NCBI GenBank assembly: GCA_022495995.1
Contig: JAFEMH010002568.1
Span: forward strand, 186,001 to 250,000
DNA length: 64,000 nt
Source of the DNA: Adenophora triphylla var. japonica
Lineage: Eukaryota; Streptophyta; Magnoliopsida; Asterales; Campanulaceae
Direction: 5' to 3'
In this document: piece by piece, positions 1 through 11,954 of the stretch
Numbering within the stretch: position 1 is the stretch's first letter
How the letters are laid out: each line of letters starts with the position of its first letter
Program-made: the position numbers and the translations under genes
The notes under the pieces: model-generated
Told to the model about the DNA's origin: nothing
The model's database searches: none
What the model saw: the letters and a program-made list of their open reading frames with translations, nothing else

Positions 1-31
1 CTCGCCGTTTGTTTCGACTCCGGGTTTCAGA

Positions 32-2972
32 ATGTCTGCGTCAGCCGGTAATGATAGGGATAACGTCACTCCGTCCTCCAAAATCCCTCAGACAGAACAA
101 TAGTGGAATCAGTTAGCAGAACAGATGAGGTTACGACAGGAAGCACAGCTAAATAGCCTTATGGAGGCTATTAAGAGCCATGGTCCGGCCGCCACCTCAA
201 TCCCGATGGCACCTTCACCGTGGAAGAAGACGAGGATGCGAACCCCACTCTCGCCGCCCGACTACACCAGGATGCCACCACCTACCTCCTATGGTGCCAC
301 TACCGTAACCCATGCTCCTCGATCTTCGGGTCACCAGCCTCCCAACCACGCATCATCGGATCCATGCAGCCCGACGGCACAAATCGGTTCACAGCTTCCT
401 CGGTGGGGACAAAGCCAAGACGAATGTCTTCTCATGGTTGGGGTTATCTCGGAATGCCCCAACAAATTGGAATGCCACCTCTGTTCGGAACCGATCAATC
501 CGGACCCTCACAGAATACCACAGTTCGGAATGCCGCCACAGCTTGGTTCTGGGCCACAGTCAGGAGCCCCTCCTCAGAATAGTACTAGTTCAGCTGCTCC
601 TCACACAAATCCGTTCCTCACTCAGACTTCTATGGGTTACCAAGCCTCCATCCCGGTGTCATCCGAATCACCAGGACCACAGTACCCCCCGGGTTATACA
701 CCATCGCCTCAGCCAGCCATGCAATTCAACAGTCAGGGACAGCAGCCTGCACCTAAGCCTACTTATGGGCCCCAGTCTGGAAATTCAAGTTATCCGGCTA
801 CATCGGGGCTGCCTCCACCTACTTTGCCAGTTGAAAATCAACAGCAGGCCGCAAGGTTCTATCCCTTCGCCCAGGCTCCTACTCATGCTCCCCCGGGCAA
901 TTTGGGCCAAGGACAGGTTTTCACCTACGTCCCCGGATCGGCCGTTCCCTCCACCAGTCTGCCGCCAGTGGTAGCTCCTCTCTCTAACTCAGCCACTAGC
1001 TTGAATGCCATGGTTTCGCCATAAAACCATCATCTGGCCTGGTTCATGGAGCAACACAAGGAAATGAAAGCGCAGATCGCCGAGTTGACCGCTAAGAAAT
1101 CTGCCTTCCGGCCTACGGACCCGGACTCCATTGTTCCTCTGCCCCACAAATTCATGATGCCTAACCTGGACCTCTTTGATGGTAACGCATGCTCGAAAAC
1201 CCATTTGGACACATATACCTTGGCGATGAAGGCCAAAGGATGTACCAATCAGCAGTTGGCTGACTATTTCAGTCTATCTTTGAAGTCCAGTGCTCTCAAA
1301 TGGTTCTTCCGTTTAAAACCCGAAGCCAGGGCTACGTGGGACCAGATTACCAATGCCTTCACAGAAAAATATAAGGCCAACTTGGAATGGGAAACAAATA
1401 GGGCAGCGTTCCGATGAGAATGTTGGGGACTTCTACAAGTGGTGGAATCTGAAACTCAGTGAAATGGCAATCCCTCCTTCTGAAGAGGAACAACTGGACA
1501 TCTTCCAGTCATGCCTGAAACCACATCTGAGAGCCTCCCTCAGTCACTTCCCGTACTCAGACTTACGGGCCATGGTTAACTCCGCAGCCAAGTTTGAAAA
1601 GGCTTACAATCAGCAACCGGCTGCTGCACCTGCCTACAGATATCGGGCTCCTCCTGCAAACACTGCCCCTGCTCCTGCTAAAGGCAAAGAAATGATTAAT
1701 TATACGGGGCAGGAATGTAATAACACAACTCCTTTTGCTCCCAGAAAACCAGCCGAGCCCAGACCACGAGTCATGAACCTCGAAAACTTTGGAATGCCTC
1801 TGAATGACATCTTTAGGGGACTGGTGAAGGAAGGCTTGCTGCGGCCTTTGGAGAATTTCCAACCTAGGAATCCGAATGCCCCCGTGGATACTACAAAGTA
1901 TTGTGCTTTTCATCAAGCTCATGGACATCTAACAGACAATTGCTTCACTTTGAAGAAGGCAATCCATGGGCTAATAGAGCAAGGAAAGTTGGAAGGCCCC
2001 GAGGGGCCTAATACAGTCAAAAATCCTCTGCCAAGGAACCATAATCAGGTAAACATGATTGAATGTGGAGAATCTTCGTATGCCCAGGAAGATGCTGATG
2101 AAGGTCCCCAAATACCTGTGGCCAACCTCGTCGAGGATCCTGAATTCGGATTCCCCCTCAGCCTTGAAGATATTGAACGAATCGACCCATCTTGGTCTCA
2201 TGTCAGAGACTCCTTGCAAGAATACGAGGCCCGCTATTTCTCGGATGAAGGGGTAGTTGATACCGAAGAACTGGGGCTGTTCCGGTCAAAACATGAAAGA
2301 ACCATTTACACAAGATGGTTAGAGCAGTCAAGAAAGATTGAGCAAGAAAGCTTCAGGCGGGCGCCCGTACTGGGGCTTATTAGCAAAGAAGCCGAAGAAC
2401 ATCTGGAGCTAGTACACTTCTGCAAACTGGCTATCGGAGAAGTCGAATACGATCCCGAAGGCAGTGAAACTGAAGAATCAGAGGAGGAAGAATCCTTCTA
2501 CATTCTGCCTGGTGTCAAATACGTGCCACCCCCTCTCACTCTTCCCCCGCAGTTTCTGGGAGGAGAAGCTGAGTCGCATCTATCACTTCCGGGAATGGGA
2601 GCATATGACAATTTCTGCGGCTGCACGCACCCATATTCCCCTAACGGGTTTGATCGGCGTTCCCTCTCCGCCGAAATCCCGATAGTATGGGAAGATGATT
2701 CCGATGACAGCGATGATGATGATGATGACGAGAGCGAAGAGTCAACCGAAGCCCCAGATCCGGAAACAATCTGGAACAATCATGCCGGAAATGAGCCCAT
2801 GGGAGCCAGGCACAATGGTTGGTTGTCAGCAAGCGACGACGAAGAAACTTCGGAAGACGAATATGAGACCGAGGACATGAAAGCCATGAAATTTCCTGGG
2901 GCTGAGTATGTGGAGGTCATAGAATTCAACACTGCCTACCATGCTTTAGGGAAAGGATTCTCAGACATCTGA
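32..2972 (+). pseudogene. gag: gag of element A, broken
   Basis: Capsid/nucleocapsid precursor. The likely start is the ATG at 32. An in-frame TAG follows at 101-103. A Pro/Gln-rich N-terminal region (about 125-1,021) ends at an in-frame TAA (1,022-1,024), after which the same frame continues into the conserved gag core (LDLFDG, ALKWFFRLKPEARATWDQI). Near 1,393-1,417 the frame changes, and from 1,353 another frame carries QRSDENVGDFYKWW and onward. A zinc-knuckle-like CAFHQAHGHLTDNC is encoded near 1,900-1,945. A very acidic stretch (poly Asp/Glu) lies near 2,690-2,750. The frame ends at TGA 2,970-2,972. Two nonsense codons and one indel inside the gene make it a pseudogene. Gag identity is firm; the exact start is inferred. 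Confidence 0.85.
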
Positions 2973-5250
2973 TCCAAGCGGATAGTTTAAGATTTGCTAG
3001 AAAGGGGGAGACTGGCTCACATTCTCCCAAATGAGAGAATAACCCTGGTCAGATCAAATCCGCCCGAAAGCAAGGTAACGATCCTTATCAGGGTTACCCA
3101 AGAAGAGGTCACCTTCCCCGAATGTATGTCAGCTTTCAGAGAAGTCCTAGAAACTGGCATGATACCGGATGCGCCTCCAACACAAAGTGCTATAATCATC
3201 TCCAACTCTGAATATTACAGAAAGGAACCAGAATGGCTGCACTATACCGGGGATGAGATCGAAAAGCCGCCGAGTCCCGACAATAGCGACTCTTGTTGTA
3301 TGATAACTATGAGCAAGGCAGGCTATGGGAACGAATCTGAGGACGCCCTAGCCCTGTGGGCCATCCAAGGGGCAACAACACGACCCCAGACTCAAAAGCC
3401 TGTGACTTGGGAAGCAGTCATAAGGGCCGCCCAGGAAGGAGCCAGTACAACTCAGCCCCTCACCGTTGCTAGACTCCGTCAGAACCAGTGGCCGATAGCC
3501 AAAAAGGCTCCCCCGTTGACATTGGCAGCCTTGAAGAAATCCAGTCAAGAGACAACTGAGGAGGAAGTTAACCTGTTGACCCGATCCGGGCAAATCTTCC
3601 AAGGGAATCCCAAGGCAGATAAGAAGGCCACAGATCAAGCACCGAAAGAAGATCGCCGCCCCTATGCTAAGACAGCTGAAATTCCAGACCCCGAAAAAGA
3701 AGATCCCGTGCTCACCCAGGTTAGCGGCACAGCCAACATTTCCCTCTGGTCTCTACTCACTTCGTCCTATCCCCATAAGCTGAAGCTGGAAGAAAGCCTG
3801 GCTCGCACTCTAGTGCCTATTGATGCTACTCCCGATGACGTGGTACAGTTGATTGGAAACATCCACTACGGGAATATAATCACTTTCACAGATCTCGACC
3901 TCCCTCAATTTGGGGCCGATCATAACGAGCCTCTCTTCATCACAGTCCAATTGGATGAACGACGCCTCCCTCGGGTCCTGGTTGATAATGGGTCCGGAAT
4001 GAACATTCTTCCGGCAAAGATCATGAGCCTGCTTGACATCAAGTCCACGGACTTAAAACCTTCCTCCCTCACAGTCAAAGCTTACGACTCGACATCCCGA
4101 GCAGTCCTTGGAGTTGCTACCTTGGACCTCTGGTTTGGCCAGAAATTGATACCTGTGGAATTCCAGGTTATCGACATCCCGATCACTTTTAATGCCTTAT
4201 TGGGAAGACCTTGGAAGCACCAGGTCAAGGGGGTCACCTCAAGCCTCCACCAGTGTGTGAAATTCATCTCGAATGGGGACCTGACGACCATTTACGGGGA
4301 TTTAGTCACCTTGGAGGGCACGGATACAGGTGGAATACCTATTCTGGAAATCAAACAAGACGAGGAAGGTCTCATGCTAACTGGCTTCACGGTCGAGCCT
4401 CCCAAAGCCCAAGTGTGCAACATAGATCTGACAATCACCCGGGATAAAATCCCCCCGGTCTTGAAAAATGATGAGAAAGAAGAGCTATCTACCTGGCCTC
4501 GGTCTGGGGAAGCACCAACAAGGAACTCACAAACTCATCGAGGTGAAAGGACAGAAAACTCGCCATGGCCTGGGATATGAGGCCTCCTCAGTGGACACTG
4601 CAAAAGGAAAAAGATTTGAAGCTGCCACAGGAAGGGTCCCGATCGACGACCCTAAATCTCTCCCCTTTAGTCCTAATTTGGCTGACTACTTTGTAAAGGG
4701 TCCCACACAACCGGGTAACATCACAGAGCCCACTCCTACAGAAGGATGGCTAAAGCTACAGGATAGCCTCAACAAGTTCAGGGGAGCCAAAGCTAACCCG
4801 GTCCGCAGAACGTTCCTGGACCTACCCAAGATACCCGGGGCCACCACTACCGTGAAGAGCGAGTACACCTTCAAAGGCGTGCCAAGCCTAGTGGAACAGT
4901 TCGAGAAGCTCACAACCACAATTCCTACTACCCAGGAAGGTCCGAAACCCGAGTTTGAATTGACCGTGCCGAAAGCCAAAGCCACAGAAGTCTTTTCAGA
5001 CGATTGGGATGGTCTGATCATGCAACAGTTATTCGGGGAAGAGATCCAGGTGCCAGACCTGATTGATTTCAGCTCAGTCAAAGAAATGGTAGCAATGATC
5101 GAGGAAGGAGCACAGTACAATTCCCGAGTCATGACGCCCCTGATAGCAATGCCGCTAAAGAATCGGGAAACTCTCTCAGGCCCGTCCGCGACCAAAGAAG
5201 AAATGATCACCAAGCCTGGATTGGTCCCCCGCCCATTTGTGTCAATCTAG
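2973..5250 (+). pseudogene. protease and G-patch-like region of element A polyprotein
   Basis: Continues the gag frame after stops at 2,970 and 2,988. The aspartic protease core is clear near 3,975-4,215: VLVDNGSGMNILPA contains the catalytic Asp in the D-N-G-S form common in this lineage, and GRPWKHQ closes the domain. Around 4,480 the frame shifts by one; the new frame encodes a glycine-rich G-patch-like segment (LPGLGLGKHQQGTHKL near 4,486-4,533), which Tat/Ogre polyproteins often carry between protease and RT. The frame ends at TAG 5,248-5,250. The protease motif is intact, but the frameshift and flanking stops would prevent a normal polyprotein. Confidence 0.8.
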
Positions 5251-5658
5251 GAAAGGTCCTCCGAGTCTTTCATTGTTAAGGTCGAGTCTCTATAGTCGTC
5301 CGACGGCCCTATGCCTGAAGACTACGAGTCTGTAGCAAATGCTGTACTTCCTTTTCGTTCCTAATGAAATGACGAACCTTTCTGAGTATCCCTTGATTGC
5401 CACTTTAACTAATGACGAATTAATTAATAAAAAAAAAACATTTAATAATAATTCATTAGATAAAGAAGCAGACACATTAAACAAAAAAAAATCAAACAAA
5501 AAAAAAATCTTTAAGCAGGTTGCCCGGAAAGAGGAAAATCGAGCCCAAGCTGCCGAAGAGGTTTTGACAAGTGTGAATTTGGGAACTGCGGAAGAGCCTA
5601 AAGAGACGCAGATTGGTGATTTCTTCGAAGGAACTGGAAAGGATGCCTTACGAAATCC
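5251..5658 (+). other. pol linker remnant and internal deletion junction
   Basis: An A-rich, low-complexity stretch (5,400-5,515) is followed by the short linker that normally precedes reverse transcriptase (VNLGTAEEPKETQI near 5,565-5,610). At about 5,620-5,658 the sequence jumps directly into the middle of integrase. Reverse transcriptase, RNase H, the zinc-binding part of integrase and the first catalytic Asp are therefore absent, a loss of several kilobases. Element B keeps the integrase part that is missing here, which supports a deletion. Confidence 0.7.
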
Positions 5659-6324
5659 TACAAAATCCTCAACTCAAGAAAAGTAGCCCTCTTCATCAAA
5701 GAGAACATCATATGCCGATACGGGTTGCCAGCCGAAATCATCTCAGATAATGGATCCCACTTCGAAGGGGAATGCGACAGGCTGCTGGCAGAATTCCGAA
5801 TAACCCGTCACAAGTCATCTCCTTACAGGCCCCAAACCAACGGAGCCGTCGAAGCAGCAAACAAGACTCTGGAAAACATTATCCGGAAAATGGCTGTCCA
5901 AGGTCGAGATTGGCCCGAGAAGCTACACCTGGCACTCTGGGGCTACAGAACATCAGTCAGGATGGCAACTGGGGAAACACCGTTTGCCCTCACATACGGA
6001 ATGGAAGCCGTACTCCCAATCGAGCTAGAAATCCCCTCGCTCCGTATACTGCTGGAAAGCCAGATCAACGAGGTCGAATGGCTCCAGAGTCGCCATGATG
6101 AATTGGCCCTGCTAGATGAACGCCGATTGAAAGCAATGGAACACATCCGAGCCTACCAAGGAAGAATGGCCAGAGCCTTTGACAAGAAAGTAAAGCATCG
6201 GGAGATCCGAGAAGGGGATCTCGTTTTGAAAGAAAAGCCTCCGGTCCGTGTCAACTCGCTAGGCAAATGGGAGCCTGTCTGGGTCGGGCCATACGTCGTC
6301 CAGAAGATCTTCTCCGGAGGAGCC
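5659..6324 (+). pseudogene. integrase of element A, C-terminal part, left piece
   Basis: Reads from a mid-integrase junction through ISDNGSHFEGE (second catalytic Asp), QTNGAVEAANKTLE (catalytic Glu, 35 residues on), and the GKWEPVWVGPYVV region typical of Tat integrase C termini. The first catalytic Asp (GIDVIG in element B) is deleted, so the enzyme could not work. The frame is open up to the Athila-like insertion after base 6,324 and resumes at 13,509-13,586. Confidence 0.9.
6320..6324. repeat. Target site duplication GAGCC, left copy
   Basis: Five bases directly before the TGATAAGTG start of the inner LTR. They are repeated exactly at 13,504-13,508 after the 3' LTR, and lie inside the integrase codons of element A. 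Confidence 0.95.
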
Positions 6325-7874
6325 TGATAAGTGACTATTATATAGTCAATTATCCTAGTTTTTATATACTTTTACATAAATAAATCATCACTTTTTATTT
6401 AGTTTTTTAGTACTTTTTCCTTACTTTTGTTATTTTATTAGATTTTACGTTTTTGGTTTGTTTTATACATTTTAGACAGGTTTTAGGGTCATTTTATATA
6501 TACAAAGGATACATGGACATCTTGGTCCAAAAAGATGAAGGAACACCAAGCAAATAAGCACTCCAAGCTGAAAATCAGTCGGAGCGGCCGTGCAGCAAAA
6601 CCAGGAGCGGCCGTGCAACTTAGGCCATGGCCGGCCATCTTGGCCCATGGAGTGGCCGAGCACTGAAAGGACCTGGCCGTGCTAACCTTGGAGCGGCCGT
6701 GCAGCTATATCTGGAGCGGCCGTGCAAGTCTTCAAATTCAAATCCAAATCTGGCGCCAAAGAGGACACGGCCGTGCAAAATCCTTGACACGGCCGTGTAA
6801 GTCGTGACTGCAGATGTAAAGGCACCTTTTGATGGCACCCAATTGAAAAGTCTCCTTCCATTTATAAATAGGACCCTTGTAATCAGTCTTATATAGGAAT
6901 TCTTAGAGAGAAATTACTGATATTAGATAGATAGAAGATACAAAGATTTGTAACAACAATTTTCCAAAGGAGTTTGAAGATCAAAGTCATTATTTGTTCT
7001 TGGAATCACTTTAGAGGAAAAGCAATAAAAGTGAAGCATTATTCTCAGCAATCATAAGTCTTTCTTACTCAATCTCTATTTATACTTTTATGTTATCAAT
7101 GGCTTGTGAGTAATCCCCCATATTCTTGGGGTTGGAAACTCAAAAGCATGCTTATTCATCATTCAAAAATGTTTAGTCTTGTCTTCTTTCTTCATCTAAA
7201 ACAATCTCTTTATATTATTCTCTAAATGCCTTACATTTTGGCGATATCCAATTTGTATGATTCAGTCAATTGAGAGAAGTACCTAGCGGAGAATCTCGAT
7301 TGACGGAACCATATAAAGAAACTAGGTTCATTGATCACGAGAGTAGTTCAATGGCCTAGGGATGTTCCTTTAATGGAAAGTATGTTGACTTCCGTCCTTA
7401 ATGGATTCTTACTAATTATGGTCAGCTAGAGATAAGCCGGAATGCCCGTTTGTGACAGGGCGGGGGGCAAACATAAACGGATTTCTCAAACAGTTAGGAC
7501 ATAATTAGTGAAGAATACAAACGCTATTGTCTTAGCCCGAAATAGCGTAGGCTTAACATACCATCCTTGCTTTTTATGAAAACCTTTTATTTCTAAGACA
7601 ATGACAATTTGATGAATAAGAATATGTGTATGATTTCCAATCCCGAGAATGCTTCGTTTTATAAGATTTCAATTAAAGTATTTTCTGTTTATGCTCTCTC
7701 TATTATTCTAAAACAAATTTTATCTACCCCCAATCTTTTCTATATTTTCTAAAGACAAAAATATCCCTTAAGTAAACCCTGTCTCTGTGGGATCGACTCG
7801 TACTTGCACCCGCTATATTACAATAGCCCGTGCGCTTGCGGATATAAAATAAACCGTTAGGTTTCGACCGAACA
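6325..7874 (+). repeat. 5' LTR of the Athila-like element
   Basis: Begins TGATAAGTGAC and ends CGACCGAACA. About 99% identical by eye to 11,955-13,503. Contains a motif cluster and TATA box (6,585-6,870). Example differences: one extra G in the G-run near 7,463, and substitutions near 6,420, 6,447 and 6,550. Confidence 0.95.
6585..6870 (+). promoter_or_regulatory. LTR promoter with repeated CGGCCGTG motifs and TATA box
   Basis: Seven copies of a CGGCCGTG-type motif start at 6,585, 6,608, 6,674, 6,694, 6,717, 6,768 and 6,790. The last two are the perfect palindrome CACGGCCGTG. Three pairs are spaced 22-23 bp. A TATA box (TTTATAAATA) lies at 6,861-6,870, about 65 bp after the last copy. The same layout repeats in the 3' LTR, shifted by 5,630 bp. 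Confidence 0.7.
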
Positions 7875-7880
7875 AGTTTT

Positions 7881-7898
7881 TGGCGCCGTTGCCGGGGA
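7881..7898 (+). other. Primer binding site, tRNA-Asp type
   Basis: TGGCGCCGTTGCCGGGGA starts six bases after the 5' LTR. It begins with the required TGG and matches the complement of the plant tRNA-Asp 3' end, the primer usual for Athila-type elements (family knowledge). Confidence 0.85.
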
Positions 7899-8029
7899 CA
7901 ACGGTTTACTTTTTATTTTTGTCTTTACTACAAAATTTTTTGTTTTTTTTATTTTATTTTTACTATTTTGCTTTCTTGTCCTATAATCTGTTACGTTTAA
8001 TTTTTCTTCAAGTGTTTTTCTTGTAGTTT

Positions 8030-9211
8030 ATGAAACGGTCTCGGACATTCGTTGACAACTTTGATCCGGAACCCGAAAGAAGCTTTCACGAAAGATTAAG
8101 AAGATTTAGAGAAACTCTACAAAAACACATGGACGGAGAACAGCAGACACCCGCTAGGACCCTACGGGACTTTGTTAATCCAAGTACCCCGGGAACTAGA
8201 TCCCCTATTGTTGTGCCGAATGCCGAAGCGGCACACTTTGAGATAAAGCCGCGACTTTTGCTTATGGTTATGAATAACCAATATTGCGGCACCGCTTTCG
8301 AAGATCCTCATCTCCACTTCCAAACATTCTTGGAATACTGTGATACCACACGTATTCAGAATGTCACCCCGGAAGCAATTCGGATGCGCCTTTTTCCTTT
8401 CTCTCTAAAGGATAAGGCGAAACAGTGGTTAATTTCAGTCCCACCCAACTCTTTTACAACTTGGGACCAAATTCAAGAAGCATTCCTTGGACGTTTCTTC
8501 CCTCCGAACAAGACTGCTCAAATTCGGACGAAGATTACAAATTTTAGCCAAACAGGAAGCGAATCACTGTATGACGCTTGGGAGCGATTCAAAGAGCTCC
8601 TAAGGACATGCCCTCACCACGGGCTTGAAAAGTGGTTAATTGTGCACACTTTCTACAATGGTCTCACATATAGAACAAGGGAGACAATTGATGCCGCCGC
8701 AGGAGGTGCACTAATGAATAAGACGGTGGATCAAGCATACGACTTGATAGAAAGCATAGCCCTGAATCACTATCAATGGTTCAATGAGAAGGAACAACCG
8801 CAGGGGATTCCAGGTAAGTATAATATTGATGTCATTACTACCTTATCTTCTAAAGTTGATATGCTTCTTAAAAAGTTTGAAAACTTTAATGTAAATCCCG
8901 TGGCCAACATTAATGTTGTTTGTGAACTATGTGGGTCAAACTCACATAGTACAGAATGTTGTGAATTGCTTGACACTACTTCTAGTGATCAAGTAAACTT
9001 TGTTAATTCTTATGGGGAAAAGGGTGGTATGTATTCAAACACATACAATCCCGAGTGGAGAAATCACCCAAATTTTTCCTATAAGAATAACAATATTTTA
9101 AACCCGCAATCTTCTACACAACCACCGGGATTCACAAAAAGAATTTCAATGGCAATTCTAGTGCTTTCCCTCCCCCTAAGTCTAAATTGGATCTTATTAT
9201 GGATTTTATGA
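8030..9211 (+). CDS. gag: Gag of the Athila-like element
   Basis: 393 codons from the ATG at 8,030, the first ATG after a long leader. Residues about 90-240 form the retrotransposon gag core (RMRLFPFSLKDKAKQWL, FTTWDQIQEAFLGRFFPP). A CCHC-like zinc knuckle CELCGSNSHSTECC follows near 8,926-8,967. After about 9,138 the frame loses similarity to gag, while the next frame continues the protein with a coiled-coil-like segment. A one-base change in the A-run at about 9,133-9,138 explains the split. Expected role: particle formation and RNA packaging in the cytoplasm. Confidence 0.85.
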   Translation: MKRSRTFVDNFDPEPERSFHERLRRFRETLQKHMDGEQQTPARTLRDFVNPSTPGTRSPIVVPNAEAAHFEIKPRLLLMVMNNQYCGTAFEDPHLHFQTFLEYCDTTRIQNVTPEAIRMRLFPFSLKDKAKQWLISVPPNSFTTWDQIQEAFLGRFFPPNKTAQIRTKITNFSQTGSESLYDAWERFKELLRTCPHHGLEKWLIVHTFYNGLTYRTRETIDAAAGGALMNKTVDQAYDLIESIALNHYQWFNEKEQPQGIPGKYNIDVITTLSSKVDMLLKKFENFNVNPVANINVVCELCGSNSHSTECCELLDTTSSDQVNFVNSYGEKGGMYSNTYNPEWRNHPNFSYKNNNILNPQSSTQPPGFTKRISMAILVLSLPLSLNWILLWIL

Positions 9212-10524
9212 TTGAAAGTAAGAATGAGCAAGAAAAGACCAATAATGAGTTAAGGGAATCCATAAAGTCATTGAATGCTAGGTTTGATAATTTAGCCGCC
9301 CACAATAGAATGCTTGAAAATCAACAAGCTCAACAAGCCGGTACCTCGCATAGACCACAAGGGAGTTTTCCCGGTCAATCGCAAAGGCCCGATGAGCATG
9401 TTAGTGCGGTAGAAACTAGGAGTGGAAAAGAAATTGTAGATCCCCTTCCTAAGGAAAATATCAAACCAAATAAGGAGAACGTTAGTCCGACCCCACCGAT
9501 GGTTGAGACTAATGAAGATATTGAAAATGGGACAGAATCCCCTAAGATTTCTAGAAATTTTGACCCTCCAATTCCATACCCCCAAAGGTTGGTAAGAGCC
9601 AAACTTGACAAACAATTTGCAAAATTTTTAGAAGTCTTAAAATCTATTTATATCAACATACCTTTTACCGATGCCCTTCAACAAATGCCCTCTTATGCTA
9701 AGTTCTTAAAGGATATTCTTGCAAATAAAAGAAAACTTGAGGAGCATGAAACTGTCGCTTTAACAGAAGAAGTAAGTGCCATTTTACAAAGAGAACTTCC
9801 TCCTAAATTAAAAGATCCCGGCACTTTCTCTATTCCTTGCAAAATAGGTAAATACAATGTTGATAATGCTTTGTTAGATCTTGGGGCAAGTGTGAGCCTC
9901 ATTCCGCTTTCAGTAGGTAAGAAACTAGGTGTGGGGGAAATGAAACCCACCACTATTTCTCTCCAACTTGCTGACCGTTCCATTAAATACCCAATGGGTA
10001 TTATGGAAGATGTCCCTTGCCAAATCGGGAAATTGATCATCCCGGTCGACTTTGTAGTCCTTGAGATGGAGGAAGATCACCAAATTCCAATTATTCTAGG
10101 AAGACCTTTTCTTGCCACCGCTGCAGTAATAGATGTAAGGAATGGCACTCTTTCTCTAAACATTGGAAATAAGAAAGTCGAATTTAAAGACTTAAATCTC
10201 AAGAAACCGTGCCATGAAATCAACACTCCTGAGAATGATAGCAAAAAGGGTGAAAAATTGCAAGCCAAGGACTCAAAAATAATAATTAAAAAACCCTTAG
10301 ATCATAGAGGTGAAAAAAATGTGCACCCTAAAAAGCCTAATAAAATTGAAAAATCAAAGGGTAGGGGGCCTAAGAAAAAAAGCACACCGGGATGTCGTAT
10401 GTGCATCAATCATAAGAGCTCAATCACGCCAAAGGGGAAGGAATGGCGAGTTGTTAAGGATAAGAGACCATTACAATACCACTCACCGTCCATTGTCACT
10501 GATGGAAAGGGGTCGAGCTTATGA
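9187..10524 (+). CDS. Gag C-terminal segment plus aspartic protease, Athila-like
   Basis: Frame shifted by one base from gag and overlapping it by 25 bp. A Glu/Lys/Asn-rich, coiled-coil-like N-terminal part precedes a protease domain: YNVDNALLDLGASVSLIP (catalytic Asp in D-L-G-A-S), then IPIILGRPFLAT near 10,083-10,118. Usual relatives have D-T/S-G or D-L-G-A, so the site may be active. A Lys-rich tail ends at TGA 10,522-10,524. No RT motif follows in any frame. The true product may be a fusion if the frameshift is sequence error or recoding; I consider mutation likeliest. Confidence 0.8.
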   Translation: MDLIMDFMIESKNEQEKTNNELRESIKSLNARFDNLAAHNRMLENQQAQQAGTSHRPQGSFPGQSQRPDEHVSAVETRSGKEIVDPLPKENIKPNKENVSPTPPMVETNEDIENGTESPKISRNFDPPIPYPQRLVRAKLDKQFAKFLEVLKSIYINIPFTDALQQMPSYAKFLKDILANKRKLEEHETVALTEEVSAILQRELPPKLKDPGTFSIPCKIGKYNVDNALLDLGASVSLIPLSVGKKLGVGEMKPTTISLQLADRSIKYPMGIMEDVPCQIGKLIIPVDFVVLEMEEDHQIPIILGRPFLATAAVIDVRNGTLSLNIGNKKVEFKDLNLKKPCHEINTPENDSKKGEKLQAKDSKIIIKKPLDHRGEKNVHPKKPNKIEKSKGRGPKKKSTPGCRMCINHKSSITPKGKEWRVVKDKRPLQYHSPSIVTDGKGSSL

Positions 10525-11954
10525 CCTTAAACAAGCATCATCGGAATAGTAAACCGATGGATTATATTACTATTTATCATAATTTTGTTTACCACCGCAT
10601 GCTTACCTTTTTACTCTTTGTTCCTTGAAACATTGAGGACAATGTTCATTTCAAGTGTGGGGGGGTATATCTATCCATTTTATTTTTCGCTTTCTAGTCT
10701 TAAAATTTTTACTTGCTTTCTAGGATAGATTTAATCGCTTTCTAGTAAAATTTTTCTTTTTAATTTAGTGGCATTTTTCTTTTATGCATGTATAATAGTA
10801 TATAAAAAAAAAAAAATTCCTATGATGATCAAAAATCATTATCATTATGCTTGCCATTTGCCCTAGTATAAATGTCTTTATCTTTCCTCTCATATTTTCT
10901 ATACACTTAGAAATCTATAAAAAGGAAAAATATAAGGGATCTTTTTAGGAAATAATTGAAAGCCTCATAAGTTGGTATAGCACAATATAGAATCTCATCA
11001 AGAAAAATGCATTTGATTAGAAGGAATTCTTTTATGCTTGGTCATTTATGCAAACTTTGAATATATTCCTTTAAGATTGTACATTTTTTATCTTTATTAG
11101 ATATTTATTCCCTTTTTAGAAGCACCTTTTTGTTTGCATCCCTTGAATCACACCCTTTCATAATTTCCATCCTTCCATTTTTTCAAATCAAGTCGAAGTA
11201 AAACACTTCTATCTTATTGCTAAAAAGAGTGACAATTGTCACCAAGCCTTAAAAGCAAAAAGAAACATATTATCTCCTAAGTAACTCGGGGCACGGCGTT
11301 CGCTGCGACGATGCTTCCTTGCCAAAACGGAAATAATATCCAAAAGTATTCTTGATCTAAGTATTAGGAACATGGGGCTCGCGACCACAATGTCTCCTAC
11401 TTGAAAGGATCAAAAATAACTTAGGTCTTTTGCAAAAATATAACACGTACAAAAATAAGATAAATTTGTTTGACTTTGACGAGATTTTTCCACTACCATC
11501 ATCCATTCTTCACCCTTGTGATTCAAGAATGTAATACAATTCTTCGGAACTTCTAAATTGTGAATAAATGTTTATACCTTCTCTTGTACATCTTAAAGAA
11601 ATAAAATTCATCTTTTCTAAAAAAAAATCACTCTAAAAAGTGACAGCTTTTTCTACCAAGAAATAAATCTAAAGATTCTTCCTTCTAGCATGCTTTACTT
11701 GGTCAAAATTCTATATATGCTATATTAGGTTATTGTCTTGCATTTTATCTCTTTAAAAATATCCCTAAAATATTTCTTCCTAAAATAAATTTTTAAAGGT
11801 ATTCAAAATATGATTAGATAGATAAAGGCATTATCTACAAGGCATTTAAGGGCTTGCTACTTTATTTCTGAGGGATCAATCGTGTTTTTCTCCCTCTCCG
11901 TATTTCATTCTAAGTTTGCTTGGGGACAAGCAAAGGCTTAAGTGTGGGGGAGTT
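10525..11954 (+). other. Non-coding 3' region of the Athila-like element with two PPT-like tracts
   Basis: AT-rich with no coding potential in either strand. A polypurine-like tract (AAGTGTGGGGGGG) sits at 10,653-10,665 and a second one (AGTGTGGGGGAGTT) at 11,941-11,954 directly before the 3' LTR. The second is in the correct place to prime plus-strand synthesis. In full-length Athila elements pol would lie in this interval. Confidence 0.75.

Noticed and set aside
312..974. Second large frame overlapping gag of A
   Set aside because: Shadow of the Pro/Gln-rich gag frame; no recognisable domain.
9125..9215. Programmed frameshift between gag and protease of the Athila-like element
   Set aside because: The A-run could slip, but the bases do not fit a full slippery heptamer in the gag frame and there is no evident downstream structure. 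A one-base mutation is simpler.
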